From Tetracentron sinense (taxonomy: Eukaryota > Streptophyta > Magnoliopsida > Trochodendrales > Trochodendraceae), in contig CM026560.1 of the NCBI GenBank assembly GCA_015143295.1, forward strand, positions 9,178,501 to 9,242,500: DNA of 64,000 nt, read 5' to 3'. The notes beneath the pieces were generated by a model that ran no database searches, was not told where the DNA came from, and worked only from the letters and a program-made list of their open reading frames with translations. Positions 22,090-32,699 of the stretch are shown here, piece after piece (position 1 is the stretch's first letter; each line of letters begins with the position of its first letter). Made by a program: the position numbers and the translations under genes.

Positions 22090-22230
22090 ATGTCAGCAGG
22101 TTTGGTGAATACCTTCCATCCTGATCCTTGGGTTGAGGAAGAGTACGTGGAAGAGAGGGAGCCGCCTATCCCGATGCAGTCACAAGAGGATAGAGATCTA
22201 GATGTGTGGCCATATCTAGACCATTGCTGA
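22090..22230 (+). CDS. Conserved acidic micro-ORF in family A LTR (46 aa)
   Basis: The ORF opens ATGTCAGCAGGT (MSAG), carries HPDPWVEEEYVEEREPP and ends DHC before TGA. The same start, the same core PWVEEEYVEE and the same acidic/proline character occur at 37195-37314, and a frameshifted relative is at 255-395. Copies differ in length between MSAG and the core without breaking the frame. No known family is recognised and no signal or membrane segment is seen. It lies in the 3' part of the LTR, after the CTGAG dyad, so it would be in the 5' leader of a genomic transcript. Expression is unproven. Confidence 0.4.
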   Translation: MSAGLVNTFHPDPWVEEEYVEEREPPIPMQSQEDRDLDVWPYLDHC

Positions 22231-22502
22231 GCGGAGTGATAGCGAGGTTTCATTTTGTATTTTGATAGGTGGGCCTGTCCACCTTTACTTTCATTATGTT
22301 TTGTATACGAGCTTGGAATACAGACTATGTATAGAAAAAGAAAAAGTTAGCTCACGCTTCTGCACTGTTTTAGCTTTTGCACTATGTGTCATGCCTATAT
22401 TTTATTATATGTTACCTTATTCATTATAGGATAGTTTGCCAGGTTAAGTATAGTCACACCTAAAGTATCCATAACTCCTAGGGGGTATTTTGGGGCGCGA
22501 CA

Positions 22503-22708
22503 ATCATAGCATGGAAGATTATATGTGTATTATGAGAATTTCAATACTCATAAGAAATAAAAGGTTTATTTCCCAAGTTCATGTAATAAAGGGACTTATG
22601 AAATTTAAATAATGATAAGAGGATCATCGTAGATTTAAAATCCCAAAATCCGATGAATATATGTGTGATTAATAATGTAATTATTTATTCTTTATTTTGT
22701 AGATAGCT
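22503..22708 (+). mobile_element. Copia A leader, last piece before gag
   Basis: It begins with the right ATCAT duplication. The sequence 'ataatgataagaggatcatcgtagatttaaaatccc' and its surroundings match copia B inverted at about 58.8-59.0 kb. It runs to the gag start codon at 22709. Confidence 0.85.
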
Positions 22709-23545
22709 ATGACTCCCCTTTCCAAGATTCTTGATGAGAACCGTTTGACTGCTCCTAATTATGTTAACTGGAAAAGAAACCTTGAAATTGTGCTTACATC
22801 TCAGAAAGTGGCTTATGTTCTTAATTCCGACTACCCAAAATTTTCTGAGGAGACTCAAACCCCTAAGCAGGTTGAGCCTCTCGATGGCATGAGGCAAATA
22901 GTTTGGTTAAATGTTATATGCTTGCCTCAATGCGGCAGCACAAGGGTTTTGGTACTACTAAGGACATTATGACAAATCTTAGGGAGATTTTTGGGGAACA
23001 GAATAAAACTACTAGGCAGTTGGCTATGAAATGACTCATGGGAACTAGAATGTTTGATGGAAACCCAGTCTGGGAGCATCTCATCAAGATGATGGGGCTC
23101 ATTAATGAACTCTTGACTCTTTGTGTAGATCTTGAACATCAAATTCAAACGGATGCGATCCTTAACTCTCTCCTGGAATCCTTTTCTACGTTTGTATTGA
23201 ATTACAACATAAACAAGTTGGAGACTACTATGCCAGAGTTTCTGAACATGTTACAAACAGCTGAAGATCTTATGAAGCGTAATAAGCTGTTTGCATGTAT
23301 GGCAGAGGGTAGTGGACCTCTGAGGCCTAAACCTAAGGGCAAAGGCAAGAAGAAGTAGTCCAATTTCTCGAAGTTCCTCAAAGGCAACAAAGGGAAGAAT
23401 AAGAAAGCACCTTCCGAGAAGAAAGATAAGGAAAAGAATGTCTGCTTCTATTGCAAGAAACTAGGTCACTGGAAGAGGAATTGCTGAGTTTACTTAGCAT
23501 CCTTCAAGGACAAACCTTTGGAAGGTATGTTCAATTAATTTATCA
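22709..23545 (+). pseudogene. Copia A gag (broken)
   Basis: The ORF starts MTPLSKILDENRLTAPNYV, the typical start of plant copia gag, and continues with NWKRNLEIVLTSQKVAYVL. A frameshift near 22910 breaks it. A second open piece at 23038-23358 holds the capsid middle (LGTRMFDGNPVWEHLIKMM type sequence). A zinc knuckle of the CX2CX4HX4C type, CFYCKKLGHWKRNC, is at about 23443-23484 and is followed at once by a stop. Gag forms the virus-like particle. The same region is present, inverted and truncated, at 58562-58764. Confidence 0.88.
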
Positions 23546-23559
23546 TTGAGTCCAACTTA

Positions 23560-23844
23560 ATTGTTGGTTCCTTTAACTCTTGGTGTGTAGATATTAGATC
23601 TACCTCACACATTTGCAATATATGGTAAGGGTTTCAGGAGAGTAGAAAGCCCAATAATAGGGAAGCCAATATATGGATGGGAACAGAAGCAAGTGTTGCT
23701 GCGAGCGCCATTGAGACTTTTATTTTAGAATTTTCTTTAGATAGGATCTTAATTTTGAAAGATTTTTTATATGTGCCTGACATGCATAGAAATTTGATTT
23801 TTGTTTCAAGTTTAATCTCATTTGATTATTCAATTCATTTTGAA
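23560..23844 (+). pseudogene. Copia A protease (broken)
   Basis: Translation gives VDIRSTSHICNIW where active copia proteases have D(S/T)GA(T/S)SHICN, so the catalytic glycine is lost. A stop follows at once. Further on come ILKDFLYVPDMHRNLIFVSS and FDYSIHFE, the standard end of the protease region. The sequence then stops at the junction with the Tat LTR fragment at about 23845. The GAG-pre-integrase segment that should come next is missing. Confidence 0.85.
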
Positions 23845-23856
23845 CCTTAAAGATAG

Positions 23857-23874
23857 TCCCCAGTGGAGTCGCCA
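23857..23874 (-). other. Primer-binding site of the Tat-type fragment
   Basis: On the - strand TGGCGACTCCACTGGGGA lies 4 bases inside the LTR end. This type of site is common in plant Tat-like gypsy elements and shows that the LTR at 23879-26373 is a 5' LTR. Confidence 0.8.
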
Positions 23875-24259
23875 GAGCTGTGAGCACGGTTTTTTGGGCC
23901 ATTGGTTTTCGATTAGGAGTCGCCATTTATTAATTCTGAGAGATAAGTCTCAAATATGGATTAGGTCTAATGGTCTCGATGAGAGTCTAGGTAAAAGATT
24001 CGATTAAGCCCAGGGAAGGTGTTAGGCACCGTAGGACCCCCATTTCAAATGCCTAAATTTTAGAGTATACTAATCCAAGAAAGAAAAATCCTAACTAGGA
24101 TCAAAACCAGGTTGGGTTTCCTATGTACTCACATGAGATGAGATTGGACTGAGCGTAGTTCTGGCACATGAGCCCATGCCAAAGCTTAGGGGAGTGTGTA
24201 TGTGCACTAGGGTGGCTAAGACATAGTCCAGGTACTAAGGTTTGGTTGACTGGGTTGAT

Positions 24260-24540
24260 CAAGTGCATGGTTTGAGGGTTTGGGCCTGGAGGCCAAACGT
24301 TGGGCCCGGAGGCTAGGGATTGGGCTAGGAGGCCAAGGGTTAGGCCTAGAGGCCAAGGTTTGGGCCCAGAGGCCAAAGGGTTGAGCCCAAATGGTAAGGA
24401 TCATGCCTGGAGGCCAAAGGATTGGGCCCGGAGGCCAAGGCATGGGCCCGTAGGCCAAGGGTTGGGCTCGGAAACTAAGGATTGAGCTCGGAGACTAAGG
24501 CATGGGCCCGGAAGCCAAGGGTTTAGGGTCGGAGGCCTAG
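24260..24540. repeat. GGCCCGGAGGCC minisatellite in the Tat-type LTR
   Basis: About 13 units of roughly 20 bp with the core GGGCCCGGAGGCCAAGG correspond in place to the array at 3690-4070. The two arrays differ by a consistent core change (GTAGG versus GAGG), so each has been homogenised separately. The frames through it on both strands are artefacts. Confidence 0.85.
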
Positions 24541-26373
24541 ATGAGTTAACCAAAGTTAAATGGTAAGTTAGCCATAGTTAAGGCTACTAACCATGGTTTA
24601 AAAGGTTTAACATCATATTTTTTTGGGTCTTTTGTATTTTTTGGAATTTTTAGGAATTTTTGAATTTTTTCAAGATTAAAATGGGTTTAACCATGGTTAA
24701 AAGTTAATTGGGGCTGTTTAACCCCAGTTAAGATTCTGGTCCGGTCAGGGGTGGGCCCAGGTAGTATGGCGGGGCCTAGATTAGCCTCCTACCTGGTGTA
24801 AGCCCTGTTCAAAGCCCATTTAACAGGTACTGGGATCAATGGTACGCTGTTCACCGCCAATTCCAATTCTTCACAGAATTGGAATGGTGGTGGATTGTGT
24901 ACCGCCATTCCCAATTTTTTGGGAATGGTTTTGCTGGACTAGGGAGAGGTCAGCAATGATAACCAAAGGGTCTTGGACCCTTAGGGTTAATTAGAGGAAT
25001 TTTTCAAGTGTCTTGGGCCTGGTGTGGGCCCTGGGCCTAGTCTGGATTGGGCCCATAGTGGCCCTTTTATCAACAAGCAGAAGAAAACTCAGAATGTCGA
25101 AGAACTGTTCATCGACATGCTATGTCTTCTCTGGTTCAGTGGATTGTAACCATGGTTAAGTTGGTCTAGTGAGTCTGGAAGGACCAAGAAAGATAGAGGG
25201 AGATCTCTGGGACCTAAATCAGGCCCTGGATGGATCAGGGCCCACCCAAATGGGGCCTAAGTCTACTGTAAGGGAGAGGATCTAGAATGACAGTACTGAG
25301 TTTACCGCAATTCTGGAATTTCTCCAGAAATGATTTTTCCTCTATAGTGCATTCCACCATGCTTCCAGGAGACCCCCCAAAGATGGGAGGCGAGAGGTTC
25401 CTCAGAAGCTTAGGAGAGGGTCTGCCTGGTAAGACTATGTAGCCGAGGTTTCTTCCCTTGAGGGGGTCCCCATGCCTAAAAGGAAGGCAAGGGGAACCCT
25501 GCTCTTAGGTTAGCAACTAAAAAAAGAAAAAAAAGGTCCCCTGGAGTAGGACCAGGGGCTCACATGAGTTTTACAAAAGATAAAAAAAAAAGGGTAGAGG
25601 AAGACCCTACCCTGTTGATATGCTCACGACTGAGGTGGTGGAGCTCACGGTGGCGGTGCACGATTAGGAGGGACCTAGGATGGCTCTTAGAACCTTATGA
25701 TCCTACCTTTGAACTGAGGTTTTGGTGGAGACATGCTTCTGTGAGGTTTTCCTTCAGATTATACAGGGTTTCACCAGGGTGATTTTCGAATAGGGAAGAA
25801 GGTAAGAGAGAGCCTTGGATTTATAGGAGAAGAGATTGGGGACGCCCTAGGGATTAGGACGGAGGTAGGCAGAGGATTCAGAGGCGTGGGGGAGTAGCTG
25901 GAGGCGTGCCTATGCACTTTGGGGGGTAGGTGAGCTCTGATCTTACGTAAACTGAGAATGGCGGTAATTTCAGTACCGTCATTCTCCTATAAGAGCAAAT
26001 TGGTAATGGTGATAGAATAATTACCGTCATTACTGAGATTTTCTAGAAATGGGTCTGCCCAGCTAAAATGCTCCTACATGCGTTACAGTTTTTACCAAAT
26101 TGGGAATGTTAGTAGGTGGACTATTGACATTCTGAAATTTTGAATTTTGTAGGGTCGGGTCCCCTCCCTAGGGCTTGCTTGGGCCCAGGGCTATTTGTCT
26201 ACGGGTTGCCCTAAGGGCCTTGGGCTTAGTACTGTTGGACTAAGGTTGACACTAGGGTTGACCTAGGGCTTAACCAGGGTTGAACTAGGGTTAGACTTGG
26301 GGTTAGACCAAGCTAACCATTGTTGACTTACTTAACCATGATTAAGGAGGAGTGTAAAAATTGGGTGCTTACA

Positions 26374-27160
26374 CCAAAGAGAGCCACTAGTGTATTGGAA
26401 TTGATTCACACTGATGTATGTGGACCTATGAATCATTGGCTTTATCTACTTCATAACCTTCACATATATCTGATGAAGTAAAAAAGCAATCAGGAAAAAG
26501 TATTAAAACTCTCAAATCCAACCGAGGAGAGTACCTCTCGAATGAGTTCATGAATTATCTTAGAGATAATGGAATATTATCTCAATGGACCCCCCAGGAA
26601 CACCTCAATTTAATGGTGTTTCAGAAAGAAAAAATCGAACCTTATTGGATATGGTTTGTTCTATGATGAATAATATTGATTTGCCTATTTTTTTGGGATA
26701 TGCATTAGAGACTGCTATTGATCTAGTAAATAGGGTACCTTCTAAGTATGTTTCCAAGACTCCTTTTGAGCTATAATTGGGTGAAAGCCTATTTTAAAGC
26801 ATGTCAAGATATGGGGTTGTCCAGTTCATATGCAAAAGTAAAACTTTGACAAGTTGGAAAGTAGGACCGAAAAGTGCTTATTTATAGGATATCCAAAATA
26901 AACTCATGGCTACTATTTCTATAATCCTAGCGAACAAAAGGTGTTTGTAAGCAGGAATGTTATTTTTCTAGAAGAGGATTTTATCCTCAATAGAGAAAAT
27001 GGATTTAGAATAGATCTTGAGGAGCAAGATCAGAATAAAATGACCATGATTAAACTTATCTTAACTGAACCTATAAGTACACAACAACCTAGGAGAAGTA
27101 CAAGGATTAGTCCGCCTCCGGATAGATTGTCATATCTACATGAGGTGTATACTATGTAAT
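26374..27160 (+). pseudogene. Copia A integrase (broken)
   Basis: It resumes directly after the Tat LTR with LELIHTDVCGPM, the start of the integrase core with its first catalytic Asp. After stops, the open piece 26585-26776 has GTPQFNGVSERKNRTLLDM with the catalytic Glu, then VNRVPSKYVSKTPFEL. The piece at 26941-27159 covers the integrase C-terminal part (KVFVSRNVIFLEEDFI) and the linker to RT with SPPPDRLSYLHE. The zinc-binding region and much of the middle of the core are lost or out of frame. Confidence 0.88.
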
Positions 27161-27169
27161 CAGATTCCT

Positions 27170-27600
27170 TAGAAGATGATCCTTATACTTATCAAAAAGC
27201 AATATGTGATATTGATGCTGAGAACTGGCATAAGGCCATGGAACCTGAAATGGACTCCATGTACTCGAATGATGTTTGGACCTTAGTTGAAAAACTTGAG
27301 AGAATAAGACCCATTTGGTGTAAATGGATCTACAAGAGAAAAAGTGGATCCGATGGAAAGGTAGAGACCTTTAAAGCAAGACATGTGGTGAAAGGTTATA
27401 GTCAAAGACTGGTATCGACTATGAGGAGACATTTTTACCAGTAGCGATGCTTAAGTCTATCAGAATTCTATTAATAATTGTTGCTCATTATGATTATTAG
27501 ATTTGGTAGATGAATGTCGAAACCACTTTCTTGAATAGAAACATTCAAGAGGATATTTATTTGGACTAGCCCGAAGGTTTTGAACTCTGTGGGCAATGAA
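27170..27600 (+). pseudogene. Copia A reverse transcriptase, first half
   Basis: The open piece 27238-27444 reads MEPEMDSMYSNDVWTLVE, then WCKWIYKRKSGSDGKVETFK and ARHVVKGYSQR, the conserved entry of copia RT (RVT_2). Interrupted frames continue to DVETTFLNRNIQEDIYL and PEGFEL, where the active consensus is DVKTAFLNG. The reading is cut at about 27590-27600 by an insert, and RT resumes near 28975. Confidence 0.9.
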
Positions 27601-28970
27601 ATTGCGACACCAGATTGAGCCAGGGTTCACCAACTTCAGTGCTTCACTTCAGACCAAATCAAATGAGGAGTGTGTACACCATATCAAGCCCAAGCTCTTA
27701 AATGGCTTTGGTCTGTCTCTATAGGCAGACCTGGTTAAGTAGACCCTCGTGAACTATCTCCATGAGGTAGTCCATGGGCAGACCTATAAATAATCCCCGC
27801 GTACAGACTTTATAAGTCAGTCATGCGGGTTGGCCAAAGGCCAACCCTTGCGGGCAGACCCCTATTTAAGCTTGCGGATAGATTCTATGAGTCCATCCAT
27901 GGGCTAGTCAATGACTAGCCCAGTCTGTGACCATAAAAGGTCATGAACCTAACTTAGACCGAGGGTTGGACCTATGGTTTCGCCCTGCATTGGTCGGGGG
28001 GCTGACTAAGGTCAAACCCTAGTCCGCAGTCCAAATATGCTTGGACTTGACCTAGACCGCAGGTGAGACCCATGGTCTCACCTCTTTAATTTGCGAACTG
28101 ACCAAGGTCAATCCTTTCCTAGATGGTAACCAATATCTAACCATCATGTGACAGGAAATCCTTAACAAAAAAAAATCTCTACCAGCTTTGGGGGATCCCA
28201 AGATAGAGATCTCTTCTCTTTCTCTAATAAGAGAGTGCCATATGCAACCCTATCCGAAAGGGGAAGTAATCCCTTCCCTTTTCTTGGAAGATAAGAATAT
28301 TTCTCATTTTTTAGAGGAAAGTCTGATCCTTCCAGATTTCTCAAAAAATGAAACCAATTTGGAGTCCTTCAAAAAGGACTCTCATCCATATGGTTTCTCT
28401 AAGATAAGAAAAATCAGCTGTCTTAGACAGATGACTCTCTCTAAGGAAAGTTGGCCTCTTTTGATTTCCTAAAAAAAAGGAAGTCAAAGAGGAGTCCAAA
28501 AAGGACTTTCTAAAAGATATAAAAAAAAATGAAGTTTCTCACAAGAAACTCTTATGCACGCACAACAATCAAAAGGGAACAGAAAAGAAGATACGGGAAA
28601 GAGTTTTCTTTTCTTTTGCAAGAACAACAACAACAAAGGAGGAAGAAGAAGGATCTTCCCAAATGGAGAATACCAGATGAACCCTCAATATGGCCACCTC
28701 TCTTTCTTTTTTGATGTTAAAACCTCTATGAGGTATCTTGTAACGCCTACATGGGATATAGGCAACCCCATTGAATAAATAAAAATATATTTTATTCAAT
28801 ATCTTGTTCTTCTTATTATTTTTCTTCTTAATCAGAGGTTCTTCCCCCAAATAGGAAAGGTAATTAGTAGTCTGAGTTTACTCAGATTGGAAGGATAGTC
28901 CCCCACACAAAACAATAAACTCCATACAACAGTGGAGGAAATTTGATAAGCAAAGATAAATTTTGTGCTT
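27600..28970. mobile_element. Insert of about 1.4 kb in copia A RT, unidentified
   Basis: Copia RT breaks after PEGFEL(C) and resumes with LMKSIYGLKQASRSWN, which in active copia elements are only about 10 codons apart. The intervening sequence has no recognisable domain. It includes purine-rich and A-rich stretches (28600-28660), TGTAACGCCTACATGGGATA near 28739 and the AT-rich 'aataaataaaaatatatttt' near 28775. AACTC lies at both edges (27583-27587 and 28974-28978), but the ends do not show a clear TG...CA pair. A solo LTR or a non-autonomous element is likely, unproven. Confidence 0.55.
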
Positions 28971-29260
28971 AAAAACTCCATAGCCAAAATAATAAAGTTG
29001 TTAAAATTGATGAAATCGATATACGGTCTAAAGCAAGCTTCTCGGAGTTGGAACATCCGTTTTGATGAATCAATCAAATCATTTGGTTTTCAACAAAAAA
29101 TGAATAAGGCATGTGTGTACAAAAATGTCAGTGGGAGCGCAGTGACTTTCCTAGTTCTTTATTTAGATGATATTCTACTCATTGGGAATGATGTTGGAAT
29201 GTTATCAACTATTAAAATTTGGTTGTCTTGCAACTTTGCTATGAACATCCTATATTCTTG
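28971..29260 (+). pseudogene. Copia A reverse transcriptase, second half
   Basis: The 98-codon frame at 28965-29261 contains MKSIYGLKQASRSWNIRF, then the active-site block LVLYLDDILLIGND, with both catalytic Asp in YLDDI. A frameshift follows at about 29260. Together with 27170-27600 it represents most of one RT domain. Confidence 0.9.
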
Positions 29261-29299
29261 ATCTTAAAGTGTTTAGAGCTAAAAAAAAAATATATATGT

Positions 29300-29760
29300 T
29301 TGGATTGTCCTGAGTCAATTACATTGAAAAGAATTGATATATGTCACGTAGTGAGTATCATGAGTCGATATCAATCTAACCTTGGTCATGAGCATTGGAC
29401 AACAGTTAAGCATATTTTCTTGAATTTGAGGTGGATTAAATTGTATAGCTTACGGTATGGATAAAGAGTTTATCCAAGCACATGATGTTGTTTCCTTAAT
29501 AAAATCTCCTATCATACTTTATGGTGATAATAGTAGTGTTGTTGCTCAATCTTAAAGCACATCAAAGGACTAAGCACAATGAAAGGAGATTTCATCTAAT
29601 TCGAGACAATAACATTGTCAACAGAGGAGACATCGAGTTATCCAAGAGTCCATCAGCGGACAAAGTGACACACCCATTTGTTAAAGCTCTTCCTCAGAAG
29701 GTGTTTGAGAAACATCTAGAAATGATGGGTATTAAATACATAAGGGATTGGCTTTGAGTG
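29300..29760 (+). pseudogene. Copia A RNase H (broken)
   Basis: Fragments in shifting frames give the end of RT (VSIMSRYQSNLG, HWTTVKHIFLNL) and then the RNase H block SPIILYGDNSSVVAQ with its conserved Asp, and RTKHNERRFHLIRDN (the KHI(D/E) type motif). The sequence runs into the polypurine tract before the 3' LTR. Confidence 0.85.
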
Positions 29761-30067
29761 CAAGTAGGAGATTGTTAGACATTTGTGCCCATAAAAGTCA
29801 TTCCGGACTTGTATTAATCTACATTATTTAATATAGCATCTTTACATTCACACATTGCCTTCTACATTGGGTAATATATTATAAAGTATCTCATAAGATG
29901 AGACAACTTTGTCCCTTATGTAACATTGTAGGAAAACCATCCAATTGGTTTTGAACCAAATGCTAAGGAGATATGGTTTTCCGATTCCTTGTAGATATAG
30001 AATTTTTCTATGTCATTTAGGATACATCTGGACAATGTATTCCTACTAACTTACATATGGTTAGTTC
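29761..30067 (+). repeat. Copia A polypurine tract and start of the 3' LTR
   Basis: AAGTAGGAGA (29762-29771) precedes the LTR start TGTTAGACATTTGTGCCC at 29773. The next 295 bases match the copia B LTR (inverted, 62060 downward). The LTR is then interrupted at 30067/30068 by the chromovirus LTR. The rest of this LTR is not found to the right of the chromovirus. Confidence 0.9.
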
Positions 30068-31122
30068 TGTGACACCCTGAACCCGCGCCTAGGGAATCAT
30101 ATTCCAAGACGCACACCCGTTCGTCATTACCACACAAGCGGAAGACTTTACATGCAAAAATTACAGGAAATTTAAAACTTTTATCAATGCTTTCAATAAA
30201 GCATTATATCCTATCATCACAATAGCCATCATACCAAACCACCCTATATTATATTTACAAAACAAACATGTTTACAAAAGAAAGCGTGTTTCTACAACAT
30301 ATAAAGTCTATACAAGTTTCCAAAATATGCAAAACATTCCTTCATATCCTTCCTGGTTCATTGGTTAGCAGCTTCGAGATCTGCCGACATAAAAATTCAG
30401 TGAGCTATGAACCCAATAAAACCACAGTCCATCTAGACTATTTTCCACATAATAACACGCATCAATAATGATATAATAAACAGTTCAGCTTTCATGTTAC
30501 AGTAAAATAAAACAGTATATAATAAATTGCGACCCAAGGTAACTTAGGGTTATGGCAACCTATCCGAGGTTCCCGACCTCTCATTATTTTCCAATTATGG
30601 AGTTCATTTATGAAACGGTGTTCATTTACCAGGTTATCAATTCCACATCAAACATGTTTTATTTCAAGTAATTAGACTCTATTAACTGGCCTTAGCCTAT
30701 ATAAGTCTAGTTTCTTAGACCTAAGTCTCACCATATATATAGGAATTCACCCGCTGGCAGTCATACCTTGAGTCGTTTAGACTCACAGATACAATTCCGG
30801 TCTTCAACCGAACACGACCAAACCTTGGGTATACCAACCCAAACCACTTAGAATCAACGATTCTACATAAACCAGGCATTCACCCGGTTACAACCAGACT
30901 GCAGGTATTCGACTCACACAACCTATAATCTGAAGATTCTACAACACCGTGAGTACTCCAACCCAAAAAAACCGAGAATCCGAAGACTACACATAATCCA
31001 GGCATTCGCCTGCAAAGAGCATTCTCCTCCAAATTCATTGTCTTCCAACACCTACTGTGTATCCGCTTGTAGAACTCCAAAATTCGAGGACACTATTCAA
31101 GTGAACAGTGTCAATGCACAGG

Positions 31123-32662
31123 TGTAGCGCCCCGAAACTTTTGTCCATGTATTAGAACTTGTGCCAAGGCTTTAAGCCCTTGTAATCGTCCATTTTTATG
31201 CAATGAGAATTTTGAAATCTTTGTTAGTCTTAATTAAGTATTAAAAGGATGTATTGGAGTATCAAAAAGGTCTTAGGAATGTTCATGGGTGTAAAAATTG
31301 GGAATTCCGAAGTTGGATAGGCTGCAAATCTGAGTTTTGGAAATCGATTTCCAACCAGTCGGCTTTACAGATAAATTGGTCCATGAATAAAGAAGAATTA
31401 GAAGATTCTAAAATACCATAATTTTTCCTCTTCGAATGACAAGTCCAACACAAGTTGAATCGTCAAAATCCGACAAGCGAGTCAAAAGTTATGACCGAAA
31501 TACCAAAGTGGGGAAAATGAGATAAAACAGAAAAACAGGCAAAAAACATAGGGAACCGGTCGACCGATTTTGCTACCGGTCGACCGAACAGCCACCGGTC
31601 GACCGATACTCATTACCGTTCGACTGAACATCACACTTTTTGTATTGAAAATAATTCCAGAGAGGTCATTTTTGACCGGTCGACCAAAGGTCACTATTTG
31701 TCGACCGGTTATGCGAAAATTTGCCCAATTTCGTCTTTTTAAGCCATTCATTAAGGGTAGGATGGTCATTGACTACTCCCTTTTCTATATAAACCCAATT
31801 TCGTGGGTTTGGAACCTCAAAAACCCTTAATCTCAAGTTTAAGAGAAATTAAAGAGGAGAAAAGGGAGAAGTTAGGGTTTACTCAAGAAGGGCTTTGGAT
31901 TGAAGAAGGAGAAGATCAAGACCAAGGTTGATCCTCCCCATCAGGCAAGAGCTCCTCCATTTTTCAAAGAGGTGTTCTTCATCAAGCTTGGAACCCTTAG
32001 TCAAGGATTTTCTTCATGATCAAGCATTGATCTTCAAGTGTGCTCTCTCCTCAAGCTTGAACTTCAAATCAAAGGGGTTTTCTTCCAAATCAAGGAGAAA
32101 TCCTCAAGGTTAGTACACTCTCCTAACTAGCTTAGTAATAGCCTAGGTTTTATTTCGAAAATGATGATTTTGACTTTGGGTTTTCATTTTCTTTGAGTTA
32201 CTTTACTATCCCTAAAATGAACAAGATGAATCATGATATAAATGTGTGGGGATGTATAAATGGAGGAAGGGTTGAGGTGATTGAATGCCGTGTGGATGTT
32301 GTATGTTGTGTGATGAAAAATGGTGGAAGGGCATAGTGCACATAATAAACACACTCTTGATGTTGATGAAATGGAAACGATGCAAATGGAAGAGAAAGAC
32401 TCAACATAAGGTTGCACACTAATCGTTCGATGAAATGCTTGAACTAGAAATTAACAAATTAAAGACTACTATGAAAGCATGAATTGGGTAATTTTTCCTA
32501 AAAAGATAACCATGATCCAATACTCTATATGCTATGCCTAAATCCTCAAATGATTAGATTGAGAATTGAAATGCTATGTGTTATTCTCATGCCCATGTTA
32601 TATTGGTTATCATACATTGCTACACACAAGCACACATGCATGCATTAACCGAGTTTTCTAAA

Positions 32663-32699
<37 letters not shown>

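Larger units (their letters stand above)
20044..22502 (+). repeat. Solo LTR, family A (2459 bp)
   Basis: The LTR starts TGTAGCACCCCAGAACTTTT and ends GGGGCGCGACA, with a perfect 5-bp duplication and no internal domain. It was left by recombination between the two LTRs of a full element. From left to right it has a palindrome-rich U3 (20285-20515), a TATA box (20589), a series of spaced degenerate 'gccggacatcaagccggtcaag' repeats (21410-21690), a dyad CTGAGTATTCAATATTCAG near 22058 and a small acidic ORF (22090). The orientation follows from the LTR at 1-699, which is followed by a primer site. Confidence 0.93.
23845..26373 (-). mobile_element. Tat-type LTR with attached primer-binding site, inside copia A
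   Basis: The LTR runs 23879-26373 (2495 bp). On the - strand it starts TGTAAGCACCCAATTTTTAC and ends CCGTGCTCACA, then continues into GAGC and the primer site TGGCGACTCCACTGGGGA (23857-23874). About 12 more bases follow before copia sequence resumes. It is therefore a 5' LTR plus the first bases of an element whose remainder was deleted together with about 100 codons of copia. No target duplication is found, consistent with a deletion. It has its own GGCC array (24260-24540), dyads and a weak CTAGGG tract. Confidence 0.85.

Noticed and set aside
28188-28472. 94-codon frame inside the RT insert, with its antisense partner at 28162-28344
   Set aside because: No recognisable domain, frames on both strands, within an unidentified insertion. 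Kept only as part of that insert.
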